Part shown: positions 26,725 to 38,200 of the stretch, piece after piece
Layout: each line of letters opens with the position of its first letter
Numbering within the stretch: the stretch's first letter is position 1
Assembly: GCF_002999335.1 (NCBI RefSeq)
Contig: NW_020312189.1
Span: 1-50,059 of the forward strand
DNA length: 50,059 bases
Direction: 5' to 3'
From: Cyclospora cayetanensis
Taxonomy: Eukaryota > Apicomplexa > Conoidasida > Eucoccidiorida > Eimeriidae
The notes under the pieces: model-generated
Database searches by the model: none
Told to the model about the DNA's origin: nothing
Seen by the model: only the letters and a program-made list of their open reading frames with translations
Program-made: the position numbers and the translations under genes

Positions 26725-29700
26725 ATGGAGCACGAGGCAGCTGAAACGCAGGAACTCTGCGTACAAGCTCTTCGAAGTGTACGAAGCGCTAGTGATGCTG
26801 ATCTTCTCGCGACGTTGAATGAACTGGAGGCCCTGGTGCCGCACGTAGAGGGGGACATAACACTGATCAATACAGCAGCAGCCCACGAGCTACTGTGCAT
26901 TAGTCTAGATGCGATGAATTGTCTCCGGATGCCGGTAGCACAGGCGGCATTACGCCTCTTCAACAATGGACTGCGTGATGAGAGGCTTATTGATATTTTG
27001 GCTTTCGATGCTAACCTCAGCGTTGCCTTGGTATACTCTGTTCGCAAATTTTGAGTGACGCACACTAACCTAATAACCCCTTTCAGGATATCATGGCGGC
27101 GTGCACATGCAAGTGCTGGATCCTCGATGATTTTACTTCGGCGTCTGTCCTCGAGCTCTCTATTAGGCTTTATGTGAGCGGAAATTCCTGCTTTCTTGCC
27201 TGTTACCCGTTTATGTTTTGCGAAACATCAGCTGAGGCTGGCTCAAAAGAACGGCGCACGCATTTTTGTTCTTCTAGGAGAATCGATCTATAGTGCGTGC
27301 ATCCTAAATATTAATAAATACAGAAAGCATAAAGGCTCAACGCCTTGCCTAGGACTAGCTTCGTCGGCCCTGCGCATTTCACTGCTGTGTCTTGGTCGGT
27401 GCCTGGTTGCCCCTGAGGGTAGGACCGATCCTCCTTGCCTGGTATACTGTAAAAGCAATAACTCTTCTATCTTCGCAGAAAAATTAATGAGGAGAAATGA
27501 CCTGGCACGGCGATTTGCATATCAAAAGCCAGCGGTGGCAGCAGGCCAGCTATTTTTGCTTCTGCTTGAAAACGCGGATGGCATCGTTTGCCAAGTCAGC
27601 CTGAACTGAAAGGGGAAATAGCTGAACTATCACTTAACAATAAAATACCAGGTTGATGCAGAATTGGAAGAAGTTGCGACTTGTCTGGTTGGTAGAATTC
27701 CCTACGCAATAACTAGCATATACGGTAACTCAAAATTGTGAATGCATCGCATACAACTATAACAACTGCGTCTTGTTGTACACAATAGGCCAAATTATAC
27801 ACAAAGCGTTGCACGCAATATTCCCTGAAGCGCAGGGACAGAGGCGTGGGGCAGTGCCTGCGGAGGAATTCGACTTTTACAGGAAGCTTGCAGCATACGA
27901 GAGCTTGCCAGAGCTGTTGCTGCGCATGAACTCCTTTGACCTGGAGGCACTGATTGAATGGAGGAACAATGAACAAACAAGCATCGAAACCAAAGATGTA
28001 TTTGACGCAAGCATCCAGCAAATGGTACCTGCATGCCGCAGCCCCAATGTTCGAAAGGGCCGTTTGCATATTTATGGACTGCGCAGGCGAAACAACGAGT
28101 GGTCTATGATGGCATCGCCATCCATATTCGGGAAAGCAACCCAGTGAGAGGCTCATGCGATCCCTGGAGGCATAACGGGATTAACGAAATGCGCCTCCAT
28201 AATCAAAAGTCCAAAATTTTCACTGTACCCCTCTATGCGATAACGCATATGCGGTACGAAGAGAAGAAGATTAAGCTTTTTTTCAACCAGCTGCTCTCTG
28301 AAGGTATGGAACCCTTAATTCGAAGTTGGCGTGTAGTTGGGATTTAGAGTTCCTAGTCCGCGCGATTATTCTGTTGCTTCGTTTTCCAAATTCCGCATCT
28401 CAGGCAGCGACCCCCGCATGGTGTTGCAGGACCATGATGCACTTTTCGGCAGCCGTGACAGTGCGTGCCTTTCATTGAAAAGCGAGAAAGAGGCCGCGGC
28501 ATTGCACACCCGTTTGGCAAATGCGCTTCGGTTAGACGTGAGCCAGCGGCTTACCCACTATGCTCTTTGCGCACCTGGAGTTCAAACTGGTTTTGTCACT
28601 TGGCGACGCAGGAAATGGAAGCATATGATGTAGCATTTGTTGAAGGAGTCATTGACGAAATTAGAGAGCCCCTGGATACGAACCAAGCAGAGAAGCTCTT
28701 GGCACCCTCCTCCCTTTTGTGGCCGAACACCACCAGCAAAACAAGTGAAAGACAAAAACTACACAACGGAAGGAACGGCAGGCCTCACCAGCGCATCATG
28801 TTTGCCTCCACTAAAGTAACTTGATCGCTCTACTAATGCTGAAACCACAAACACACTACATGTTCTGCAGGATATTGATGAGGATACCACGCAAGCCGGG
28901 TTACCTAGAAACGGGATTGATGAGAATCGACCGAATACGGCAGATGTTCGTGAGTTGATCTGCAACCAGAATGGAGGCTTTGGCTCCGCCCTTCTAGACA
29001 TCCCTCTAGCGGTGCGATGCATAGTATCCATAGGCAACAGAGCGAGTGTCTTCACCCCACTTCGGAGTGCTGCTAATGCCCCAGAGAACCACTGGGAACG
29101 AGGTATTCTCAGAATTATTTATATACAGCCGGAAAAAATGAGCAAACATTTGTCACCTAAGGCCCAGACACGCTCGCAGCGTGCAACCATGCAGAGCCCC
29201 CGCCTCCATCAAAGTTGGCTCAGTGGCGGCGTGTCTCTTTGGCGACGACAAAGAGTTGCGAAACGGACTGTGGTGTGCTGCTGTCAGTTACGGAATCAGA
29301 TCAGTCGTGCCACAATAACTGGGAACCAGTAGACGAAGTGGAGAAGGCGGGAGCACTGTTGCAGCAGCAGCAGCAGCAGCAGCAGCAGAGTGAAGTCGAT
29401 GGATGCAAGCCGAGAAGCTCGCCGCTCAAACGATGCGAATACACCTCTACAGATTTCGCTCTCTCTCAGCCAACACAAAAGAGCCTGGAAACAGCGCAGC
29501 TTTCCGAAGGAGGCAAGGACATAGAACAGCTACCAGCAGCAGGCACAATAGGAGCTGCTGACGCAAGTGAAGTGGCATCCGCTTCTGCTGCGTGTAACGA
29601 TCAAATAGAAAAACTTCAGCAGCTACTGATGCACCAATATCCGGAAAAAGGAAGACAAAGGCAGAGAGAAGAAGTTGCAGAATCACGCCATGAGAGCGAA

Positions 29701-30726
29701 ACAGATGAGTCTGCACCACGTTCATCAGTAAGTATTTTGCCTGAAGAACACAACTGCGAAAATCTCGTTTATTGTTCAACTGCAATGCGAATTCAGACAA
29801 AACACATAAGAAAAAGGCCTAAAGGATTCACAGATAAATTGGTCTTTGATAAATCGAACGTCCATCCTACCGTTCGTCCTCGTTCCGCATTGCGGCTCAC
29901 CTCTTCACCCTTGCAACATGCTCCGCCTTTCATTTCGTCCTTTCCAAAAGATGTAGAAGTCGAAAATCGTGCAACGGAACTGCTTAGCGTCTTCCAGCTG
30001 TGTCAGCAGAAACAGGTGCCAGGAGTAATACATGAGATGGAGAGCATTCTCAAATTATTGGTAAAAAGGCAGCTAGCAGCGTCAAGTTTTTAGTCGCTCA
30101 TGGTCAGTTTTATGCTCAAACGAAAACGTTCCAGGAACTGATCAAGCGAAGGGTGCAAGAGACAAAGCTCTCAAAGGTTCAGGAGGCAAGGCATGCGTGA
30201 GCTCGTGGAATGCCATTTAAAAGGCACACTAAAACGAGGGCAGCTTTGGAACCGTTTAGCTACTTCTAGCTTTTCTTTGTGCTTGTAGCCCACTCTTGCC
30301 TTTTATATAGTTGTTATATCCTTATTACCCGCGTTTTAGAGTCATAACGCTGCAACAAAAAATTGCGAAGAAGCTGCGGACTTTGTTGGAAGTACAAAAC
30401 GAAGAAAAGAACCAGTTGCAGCTTTCCTTCGAGCAGGTAAGGAAACAAATGGAGAACCGAAGAGGCTCTCAATACTCCAATCATCTTTCCAAATTAACTT
30501 TGTCTCGATCACTCGCATCCTCTTGCAGGCAAAGAACAACATTTTGTCACGTGTTGAGCAGCAGATCAGAGCTACAGCGGAGTTGTTGCCTTTGAGCTTC
30601 TCCGCCCCAAAGGCTTTAAACGCCGAAAATGCTGCCGATACTGCTAATAAGGAGCTGCAGAGTTTGATGGACGGAATGAAAAGGGGAATCTACGATAAAT
30701 TGGCGAGGGCTACTACGGTGAGGTAA
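26725..30726 (+). CDS. Hypothetical 860-aa helical protein with polyQ and coiled-coil tail, 13 exons
   Basis: Exons 26725-27030, 27087-27173, 27232-27292, 27479-27594, 27836-28024, 28087-28143, 28430-28537, 28612-28815, 28871-29102, 29195-30060, 30135-30196, 30340-30436 and 30529-30726 total 2583 nt, and every junction keeps phase. Residues 1 to about 300 are Leu/Ala-rich amphipathic helices (ELCVQALRSVRSASDADLLA, AALRLFNNGLRDERLIDIL, FRVCG-free but with AGQLFLLLLENADGI) reminiscent of armadillo/HEAT solenoids. Exon 10 carries a run of nine Gln (about 29361-29387) in a polar, probably disordered region. The last three exons form a charged coiled coil (ELIKRRVQETKLSKVQ, ITLQQKIAKKLRTLLE, NNILSRVEQQIRA). 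I cannot name a family. The gene could instead end at the TGA at 27607-27609 if exon 4 is terminal. Junctions 6-7 are the least certain. Confidence 0.65.
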
Positions 30727-31371
30727 TATTCTCATGGTCATGTTGGCCCGTATTGCGAAATTGGGGGCGGCCAGAATACGGTAGTGAATTCCACTTAATC
30801 GAAAGAGAAAAAGAAGACAGTCGGACAATACCAGCCTCATGGCGAAACTAGTGGCGAAGGGGAGATTTTTGACAAATGGAAAGCACTAACAGGGAGGAGA
30901 GACAGTTAGTATTTGCTGTGCATAAACGTCTTTGACTACAGCGCTGCGGATGCCGGACATAAAATTACGTAGCTAAAACCCAAAAGTGCATAATTAGCAG
31001 TAAAATGTGCAGGGCACCCCACTTTTTCTAGTTAAACCCCCCTTGTAAGGTCGATCTGGTGCTAAGTACTTCTGCTGAAACAGAAGCTGAGGCCCGCTTC
31101 CGGAAGCCCCCCCTAGATTTGCTTGCCTCACGCATTATATTTCATGGCTAGATATTTAAAAGCCTGTCTACTTTATTCGCATTATGTTGCTCCCTTCATT
31201 GCTTCCTAACCTCGCTCGACCTTGAGGTCACTTCGGGCCAGCATCGTGCTCAAAGCGTCTGCAGGTTGCAGGAGCACGAAATAAAATATGAGATGTCTCT
31301 CTGTTTGAGCTTCTAGGGTATTTGCATCGGTGTTACTCAAGATTGGAAGACAGTGCCCTTGAGTTGGTAGG
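30727..31371. other. Intergenic, no gene seen
   Basis: AT-rich, with stops in all frames on the + strand and one short unconvincing minus frame at 31206-31445. No repeats of note. Confidence 0.55.
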
Positions 31372-31626
31372 ATGCGTCTTGCGGCTGTCGGCTGTGGGGA
31401 GCAGCAGGTGACTCTACGCACGCCACTATTCGAGGATTTTAGCATAGGTTGTATTATGATTCTAAGCTATTTGCAGGGCACAATGCATAAAAAGAAGGAT
31501 GCACGAAATTACGTCCAAGAAGGACCGACAGAACGAAGCCCCGGATTTTGCACGAAGGCGTCGCTCGCTACGCACGACACCAAAAGGGGGGCCCGCAAAG
31601 CCACCAGTCGTCCACAGAAAAATTAA
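31372..31626 (+). CDS. Candidate short spliced gene, 61 aa, basic
   Basis: ATG 31372 starts MRLAAVGCGEQQ. A donor (CAG/GTGACT at 31407) and an acceptor (atttgcag at 31476) join in phase to a Lys/Arg-rich second exon, 31477-31626 (MHKKKDARNYVQEGPTERSP ... RPQKN, TAA). Total 186 nt. The intron is also stop-free, so an unspliced 84-aa reading is equally open. No homologue recognised. It may also be the 5' leader of the LRR gene 219 bp downstream. Confidence 0.3.
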   Translation: MRLAAVGCGEQQVTLRTPLFEDFSIGCIMILSYLQGTMHKKKDARNYVQEGPTERSPGFCTKASLATHDTKRGARKATSRPQKN

Positions 31627-31844
31627 AATACGAAGACAAATATGGGATCAACGATAGGTGTCTTTTTTCACACCATCCTCCTTTCCCTGCAGGTTTTCCC
31701 TTGCAGCGAGTGACTGTTTAATAGAAAAGAGAGCAGGGTTCTGCATGCACTCTCCCTTCACTTAAACAAACCCCAAATCCCAAAACCCCGAATCCAGACT
31801 TCTACTACCAGATGCGCTGCTGTGGCTAAAACAAATATCTTAAG

Positions 31845-34503
31845 ATGACCTCTGGGGAGAAGAAGCCCCCTGGCTCCAAGGACAAGGGGGAGCCGGGCGA
31901 GCTAGCGTTAGAGTACCTTGCAGAATGCGAGAGACGAGGGGCAAAGCCAAATGTGTTGTTGTTAAAGAGGCTAGACGATGCTTCGGATGCCCATGCAAGG
32001 GGAGAAGCCATTGCATTATCATGCATAGGCAGTGAAAAAGAAACATTCCTGCACCGGCTGAGAGACAACGATTTGCTGGCGTTGCTTCAGTCCCTAAAGA
32101 ACAAAGGTGCAAGAGTACGGCATTTAGACCTCTCATTTCACTGTTTTGGGGACGAAATAGGCCGGATATTCTTGGATTTTCTCTCCGTAACGCAATCACT
32201 GGAAACCCTCAGACTCAAGTCTAATCTCATCAGTGAAAGGGGGGCTTCTAAACTCTGCGATGTCCTTGCCAATTGCCCCTCTTTGTCCCTTCTGGACTTA
32301 AGCCAAAATGCACTTGGAAGGGAAGGAGGCAAAGCAGCAGCAGTTCTTATCGGGAACCTCAAGTCCCTTCGGGCGCTTGACCTCAGCGACTGCCAGCTAC
32401 ACCTTGAGGCATTTGTCCATCTAACTACTGCGGTCCAAACAGATAACCGAGTGAGGCGCTTCAGACCACAAAATGCTGTCTTCAAGCTACGCTGCCTTCC
32501 CTCATGCAATTGCAAGGTGGCAGAATTCAACGCTCACGGAGGGTCTGCGCTGATGCATCGAGCAGGCCCAGTAACGCCAACTTGTGAAACTGAAAACCAC
32601 AAACGACAAACTATTCATGCTTCAAATTCGAGCTTTGACGGTCTGTATTTTGGTGGTCTGCTTCAGAGTCTGGAAATTTTGAATCTTGCAAATCCGGCAA
32701 TCACATTCAACTGCCAGCACTCTTATCATGTCGCCGGGTAGCGCTCTTACTGTTAGCTGCGCTTCGTAGCGGCCTGTTGGTGTAGTGGGCTGATCTGTTG
32801 CTGTGGTGCATGGTTCTGTTGCAATCATGTTCTGCAGGTGCTCTGTTCCATCTTCTATTGATGCTCAGTTTGTCAACACCTAGACTACTAAAGGCTTAGT
32901 CGAAGCCCTGGAGCAGAACCTCATGATCTAGTTCTCAAATCCCCACTTATCCTGTATTTATCTCTTTAGGGTCATAAATCTGGCAACCAACCTGCGCCAA
33001 CTGGAGCTAGCTAAGCAGTCTTTACGAGACGACGGAGTCGAGATATTAGCTCCCTTCTTGCAGCAGAACAAAACCCTTAAGAGTCTGGGACTTGCCTGCA
33101 ACCAAATATCGTGCCTCAATCCTAACCCCCTAAATCCTTTTTTTCTAACACCTGGTAACGTCTAAAACCGAGGGGAGCGTCGCAGGCTACTTGTTTTAGA
33201 AATAAAAGTTTGCAGAATCTACAGTCAGAGCACCATCGAGAGCGTCATAAACAACAACAGAATGCAGGAAAATCTGGAAATATGCTTTGGCGGCTCAGAT
33301 GGCGAGGTGCGGCAGCCCTGGGGCGCGTACTCTCTTGCAGCACTCCATTGGAGTTTCTCGATCTGTGCTGCAACCGACTGGGAGATTATGGTGCCGAATG
33401 CCTTTGTCCAGGACTGGAGAGCAATGAAACGTTGCGAGTCCTACTGCTGAGAACGAATGGCATATGCGCCAAGGGTCTCGAGAAACTGACAGACGCATTG
33501 ACCCTCAACTGGTAAGGGTGCAGGCTGACGGAAAGGGACGAGAAAAACGGCGGTAGCGAAAGAGGCGACTGAGGGAAGGGGATGTGCAGAAAGAAGAAAT
33601 AGATTAAAAGCAGAGCCCAGGCTCAGTTTCTGTTGCTTACAGGCGAGGCACACGGTTTGTGGTGCAGATACAACTGCACAAGCCTATACGGCTGCCAATG
33701 TACTTACACCAGCACTTATGCGCTTAGATAGCTAGCTGGCAAGCTGCATACCTAAATATCGCAAAGCAAGTGTTTTACTGCCCACATGCCCTGAAGCCGC
33801 CGAAAGAGTAGGGTTAGCGGCGTCTCTGTGGCAAAAGTGTTTCTGATGGGCCCTGTAGTCGCTTCTAAACACATCAAGGAGCCTCGGCTCCAGCTCGTAC
33901 CGAGCGCGAAAAGAGGCTTTCCTTGCAAAAGCCGCATAATACAGTGCTGCTTTGTAAAGGGGAACCAAAAGATGCAGCATCTGTGTACACACCTCGTTGC
34001 CACTCACAGCCGGATGCACTGATTCTTAGGAGGCTATTCGCTTTCTGCCGCCTGCTGTACGGCGCCCCCTGCCGGCCGGTGCTTCTCTAGCAGCTTTACA
34101 TTTGGCTCTATTACTATAGCTCCTATCCGCGTTGCTCTTGCCCGCTGTGTGCTGCTTCTGGCAAACTGCTTCCTCGGAAAACAACGTCCGTCAGCCCCCG
34201 CCACCTTTTTTATGCCAAAGTCTGCCTAGCCCCTCAGTGGCTGCCTTACATGCTTCCTGTGGCTCTCTTTTCTGCGTACACAGCACCCTGGAGGCTCTAT
34301 CGGTGGCCGGAAACTCTTGGGGCTCCTCTGGAGTGCGGCCCTTGCTCGAATCAGGCAGTCACTTCCTGCGAGTGGAGCCGCTGGTCCTAGACTGGGTTCT
34401 CTGCTCAATCCATGGGGAGCTGCAGGCTGTGCCCAACACTGACTGCCCCCTTCTCAAGCGAAAAGCCGCTGCTTTGCCGGCCGAGCTAGAACCTGTCAAC
34501 TAA
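31845..34503 (+). CDS. Leucine-rich repeat protein, ribonuclease-inhibitor type, 416 aa
   Basis: Five exons, 31845-32450, 32667-32737, 32970-33110, 33299-33511 and 34284-34503, total 1251 nt and all in phase. After a charged N terminus (SGEKKPPGSKDKGEPG) there are about eight repeats of the RI-like pattern LxxLxLxxNxIxxxGxxxL: VRHLDLSFHCFGDEIGRIF, LETLRLKSNLISERGASKL, LSLLDLSQNALGREGGKAAA, LRALDLSDCQL, LRQLELAKQSLRDDGVEILA, LKSLGLACNQIS, LEFLDLCCNRLGDYGAECL and LRVLLLRTNGICAKGLEKL. Splice sites fall inside repeats. No signal peptide or membrane segment is visible, so a cytosolic scaffold or interaction role is likely but inferred. The last exon continues one weaker repeat (LEALSVAGNSWGSSGV), then a non-LRR tail. 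Confidence 0.85.
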
Positions 34504-35240
34504 CCAACCTCGATGCCCTGCTTCAGCGCCTCCTGCTTTTGGACTGCTGCCGCAAATGGTGAAGTGGCAGAGCGGGAACGATTACCGATGCAGTAAGCAG
34601 GCGACCTCCGACCTAGGATGACGCTAAAGGCAACGCATGGGCGCCCTCATGGCGACCTTCGCGGTGTCCTCTGCTGCGGCATAAGGCGCTTGCCCAGAGA
34701 ATCCATCTTTCTGGGTCTTTTACTACTAAGCCTCGAAACGTGCCTCCAGTTCACGTGTTCTATGCTTATTCCCGATCTTATACCCCTATATTCCTGCAGC
34801 CAGTAGAACGAGAACAGCTTACACCAAGAGTCAAAGGACCTTGGATGTCACTGGTACAAAAAATGCGACTCGCAGTGCCGCGTATTTCCTTCCTAATGAT
34901 AACCCATAAGCTGCTTTCTCAGCTAGCTCACCGGCCAACTGGCTAGCCACGCCACTAGGCCGTCAGCTACCCCACTGTCAACCCGGCATCTTTGCGAGGT
35001 AGCAGGTTGGTAGGGTAGTGCGCTAGCTCACTGTTCGGCCGGTCACTCGCTAATAGCGCAGTCACCCTAGGACGTCACAGCTACACACGGAGAGGGCCCC
35101 TGCATCACTGGAGACCAAAGTGATGCTAGTAAGCTAGTAGGCTGCACCGCGTTTGAAAGCTACTAGCCAAAACTAAGTGGCTCTCCATTTTAGGAGCCGC
35201 ATTCTAAAAACGAAGGGGGTCCTGAGGAAACCCTGCCGCC
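34504..35240. other. Intergenic gap between converging LRR and formin genes
   Basis: No gene is called. Part of the gap (34911-35170) is the GCTAG-rich sequence listed separately. A frame at 34618-34806 (+) is unconvincing. Confidence 0.55.
34911..35170. repeat. Second GCTAGC-rich degenerate sequence
   Basis: Contains cagctagctc, ggctagccacgccactagg, gcgctagctc and tgctagtaagctagtagg, with the same vocabulary as 19630-19930. Both lie between the 3' ends of converging genes. Confidence 0.4.
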
Positions 35241-38200
35241 CTACTTCTGGACAGGATGTGGCGCGATCTGCTGCTGCTGCTTATACTGCTGCTCTCTCTG
35301 TTGCTGTTGTTGCTGGCTCCGCTGCGCCACAACCCTAGCGAACAGAAGGTCATTTTGGGGGCTCGCAGCGGTTCTACCTTTCCGTTGCAGCAACCGTCTG
35401 GGGGAGACAGCCCCCTGAGGCCCCCCCCCCCTCTCCGTGCGAGGCCCCCCTAGGTGGGAGCTTCCCCCGTGCAGCCAGCTGTTATCTGCTATGTAAGGAT
35501 TCGTTGGCTCTCGCTCACTACTGTCTTCTCTGCCACCCGTCACGCGACCCCGCAGCTTCACCACAGCTTTCCCATGGGGGCCGCCGCCACGAAGGGCACC
35601 GCGAGGGGGAGCAGGAGGCCCCCGCGTGGCGCTCCCACAGTCTGCTCCTTCTGCTCCTCTTGCTGTTGAAGAAGATGCACTTTCCACTGCAGCAAGGCTC
35701 CGTCCAGCGTCTGGTGAGCGGCAGTCCGCCACCCCAAGCCCACGTTCTCGAGAGTTTCCACCCCTACTGAGGGCTACAGGAGAGCCGCCCTCCTCAGGCT
35801 TCCCTGGTGCTGCTGCTCCTGGCGCTGCTCCAGTGCCAACAGCAACGAAGGCCGCAGACTGGCCACGGGAGCAGCTGCGGGGATCGCCTTCTCCCGAGGA
35901 GCTCTCGGCTTCGCTACCACCACTGCAAATGAGAGGCAAGGCTTCGGACCGCCGAAGAGTGGGGCGCTCTGGACGACACCCTATGGCGTCACCTGCTGCT
36001 GCTTCTGCTGCTCTAATAGGCACGCCGGTGCCTCTCGCGCAAGAAGGCTGCACAGGCACCTTCTTATCCTCCGTCGCGCCTTCTTCTGTCGCCTTCCCTG
36101 CTGCAGTTGCTCCTGCACTGATTTCCACTAATTCCTGCTGGCTTAGTCTGTGGCGCAGCGTTTCCATTGAGAAGTCGTCGCTGCTCCCGCTGCTGAAGGA
36201 GCCAGGCGCGAAGAAAAGCGGATGTCGAGCCCTCCCCTCAACTCCCGGGCTTCCCCTTGGAGAAGCATCCCCCGATTCTTCCGACTCGGCTGGCCGAGGT
36301 GGGGGGGCTGCTAGCAAAGAAGCATCCCCTTGCCTGCTTCCCGTGGATCCAGCTGCCCCTGCCGCTGCATTCGCGGAATCTGCAGCAGCAGTGGCACCTG
36401 CCGCCGCATTCAGGCGCTGCTGCTGCTGCAGCGACACAGCCCCGGAAGGCCGCCGACCAGGAGTGCGCGCGAGAAGCCACGCCATTGTGGCTGCTTGCTG
36501 TTGTTGTGGCTGTCGCGGTTCGTTTGAATCACGCGAAGCATCCTCGTCGACTTCTTCATCCCGCGGCGCTGCTTGCGTTGCGGCGGATGCCTCTTTCTTT
36601 TCTAGCTGCGGGGAGCTCGAAGTCTTAGGGAGCGACGTAGGAGGCCCCTGAGGCGGCTCCGGAGAGGTAGCGCCCCCTGAAGAGACTTTCTTGGGGTCGT
36701 CTGCAGGCTTCTCAAGGGCTTCGCCGCACGGAGCAGGCGGGGTCTTGTTTTCTACAGCAGCTGCCTCCCCGGCAATCGCTGCCGCAGGTGCTGCAGCAGG
36801 CACTCCTAAGGAGCGTTTCGTTGTCGAGCAGTCGGGAGGCGGAGTGGGGGACTGCGTCGCTTTGGGGGTTACGCCCTGCCCGCCGAAAGTGGCTGATGCT
36901 GAGAGGTTCGCCTCTGAAGACCAGCGCATAGAAGGCACCTGCTTGAGACCCGTAAGCGAACGCGATGCTGTTGTTGGCGTGGAGATCTGCTGCTGCTTCT
37001 TCATTTCTCTTTCGCGTCTTGCTGCCTCCTTCTCCTGATTGCAGAGAACCCCCCAAAACACAAACCACGATGCTGGCCGCCTCTACAGGAAGCTCACCAG
37101 CAAACATACCTACCGAGTCATCACTGGGGTACGTTGGGCACGAGGGCTGCATATCCTCCTGCCTACAGCAGAAGAGGAGCCCGCTTAGCACGGGAAAAAG
37201 GTCACCCAAACGCTACTCGGCAGCGGCAGCAGCAGCAACAGCAGCACAACAGGGGCAAACAGGTGCTCTCTCCGGCACGCCCCCAATCCACCGCACGCCA
37301 GCCTCGCGAGCAGTACGACCAGCCGAGCCTCACGCGCAACAAGGCAGAAACATGCACAGCAAGGACAGCAGCACGCACAGCAGCAGCCTTCAGCAAGAGA
37401 AGAGCCAGAAGCACTACAGGACTGCGGATCAACAGCACCTTCGCATCCCGAAGATCTCGAGCAACTTGATCAAACTGAGAGTAGAAATGACCAAACCAGC
37501 GGAGAGGCTCTGGCCAGACGCAGTCGTGCTTTGAAAGGCCCAAAAAAACACGAAACTCCTCTTGACGCTTCTCGTTATCCGCTACCATTTCCTTGAGTGC
37601 ATGCAATCGGCTTTCGCTGGCCTGCAGCAGCCGTAGCAGTAGCAGAGTTGGCGCCTGCCGCAAATGACGGTAGCGGAAGCAGCAGCCGCCAGCACATGCA
37701 GCGACAGCAGACGTTGCTTTGTCAGTAAGGAGGCAACAGCGCTAGTGCAGGCTGGCAGGTGCAAGCACCGCAGCAGCGCGTGCAACTGCAGCAGCCTCCG
37801 CTGCGGGAGCCCTGAGGTTGGCATGCCTACTTGCACCCATCGATGCATGGAATCTGCTGCAGGCCCCAGCTGATCCTTCTTTTGGGCAATAATTTTCGAC
37901 CAGAAACTGAGACGCGACTCTATGGAGGACAAGTTCACCAACTCAGCAACGTCCGTCTGAGCAGAGGCAGCACGCAGCTGAAGGCGAGATTAGCGATGCA
38001 TGGAAAGCACATCTTAGGCAGGGCAGGGCAGGCATACAAAGCGGGGGATGGTGGCCAAAGCGAGAAGGCGTCTCGGCTAGCAACTCACATGAAAATTCCA
38101 CATAGAAATACCGTCACAAAGAGCGTCTAGATGGAAACCAGGGCAACTTACACGGCTAACGGAGAAGAAGAGGGAAAGACTGGAAGAGAAGGCAGCAAAT

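Noticed and set aside
34555..34625. Segment resembling the 5' part of a tRNA (gtggcagagcggg)
   Set aside because: No TTCGANNC loop or closing stem at the right distance.
35626..36651. + strand open frame of 341 codons
   Set aside because: Mirror of the formin tail exon, which joins in phase to FH2 on the minus strand.
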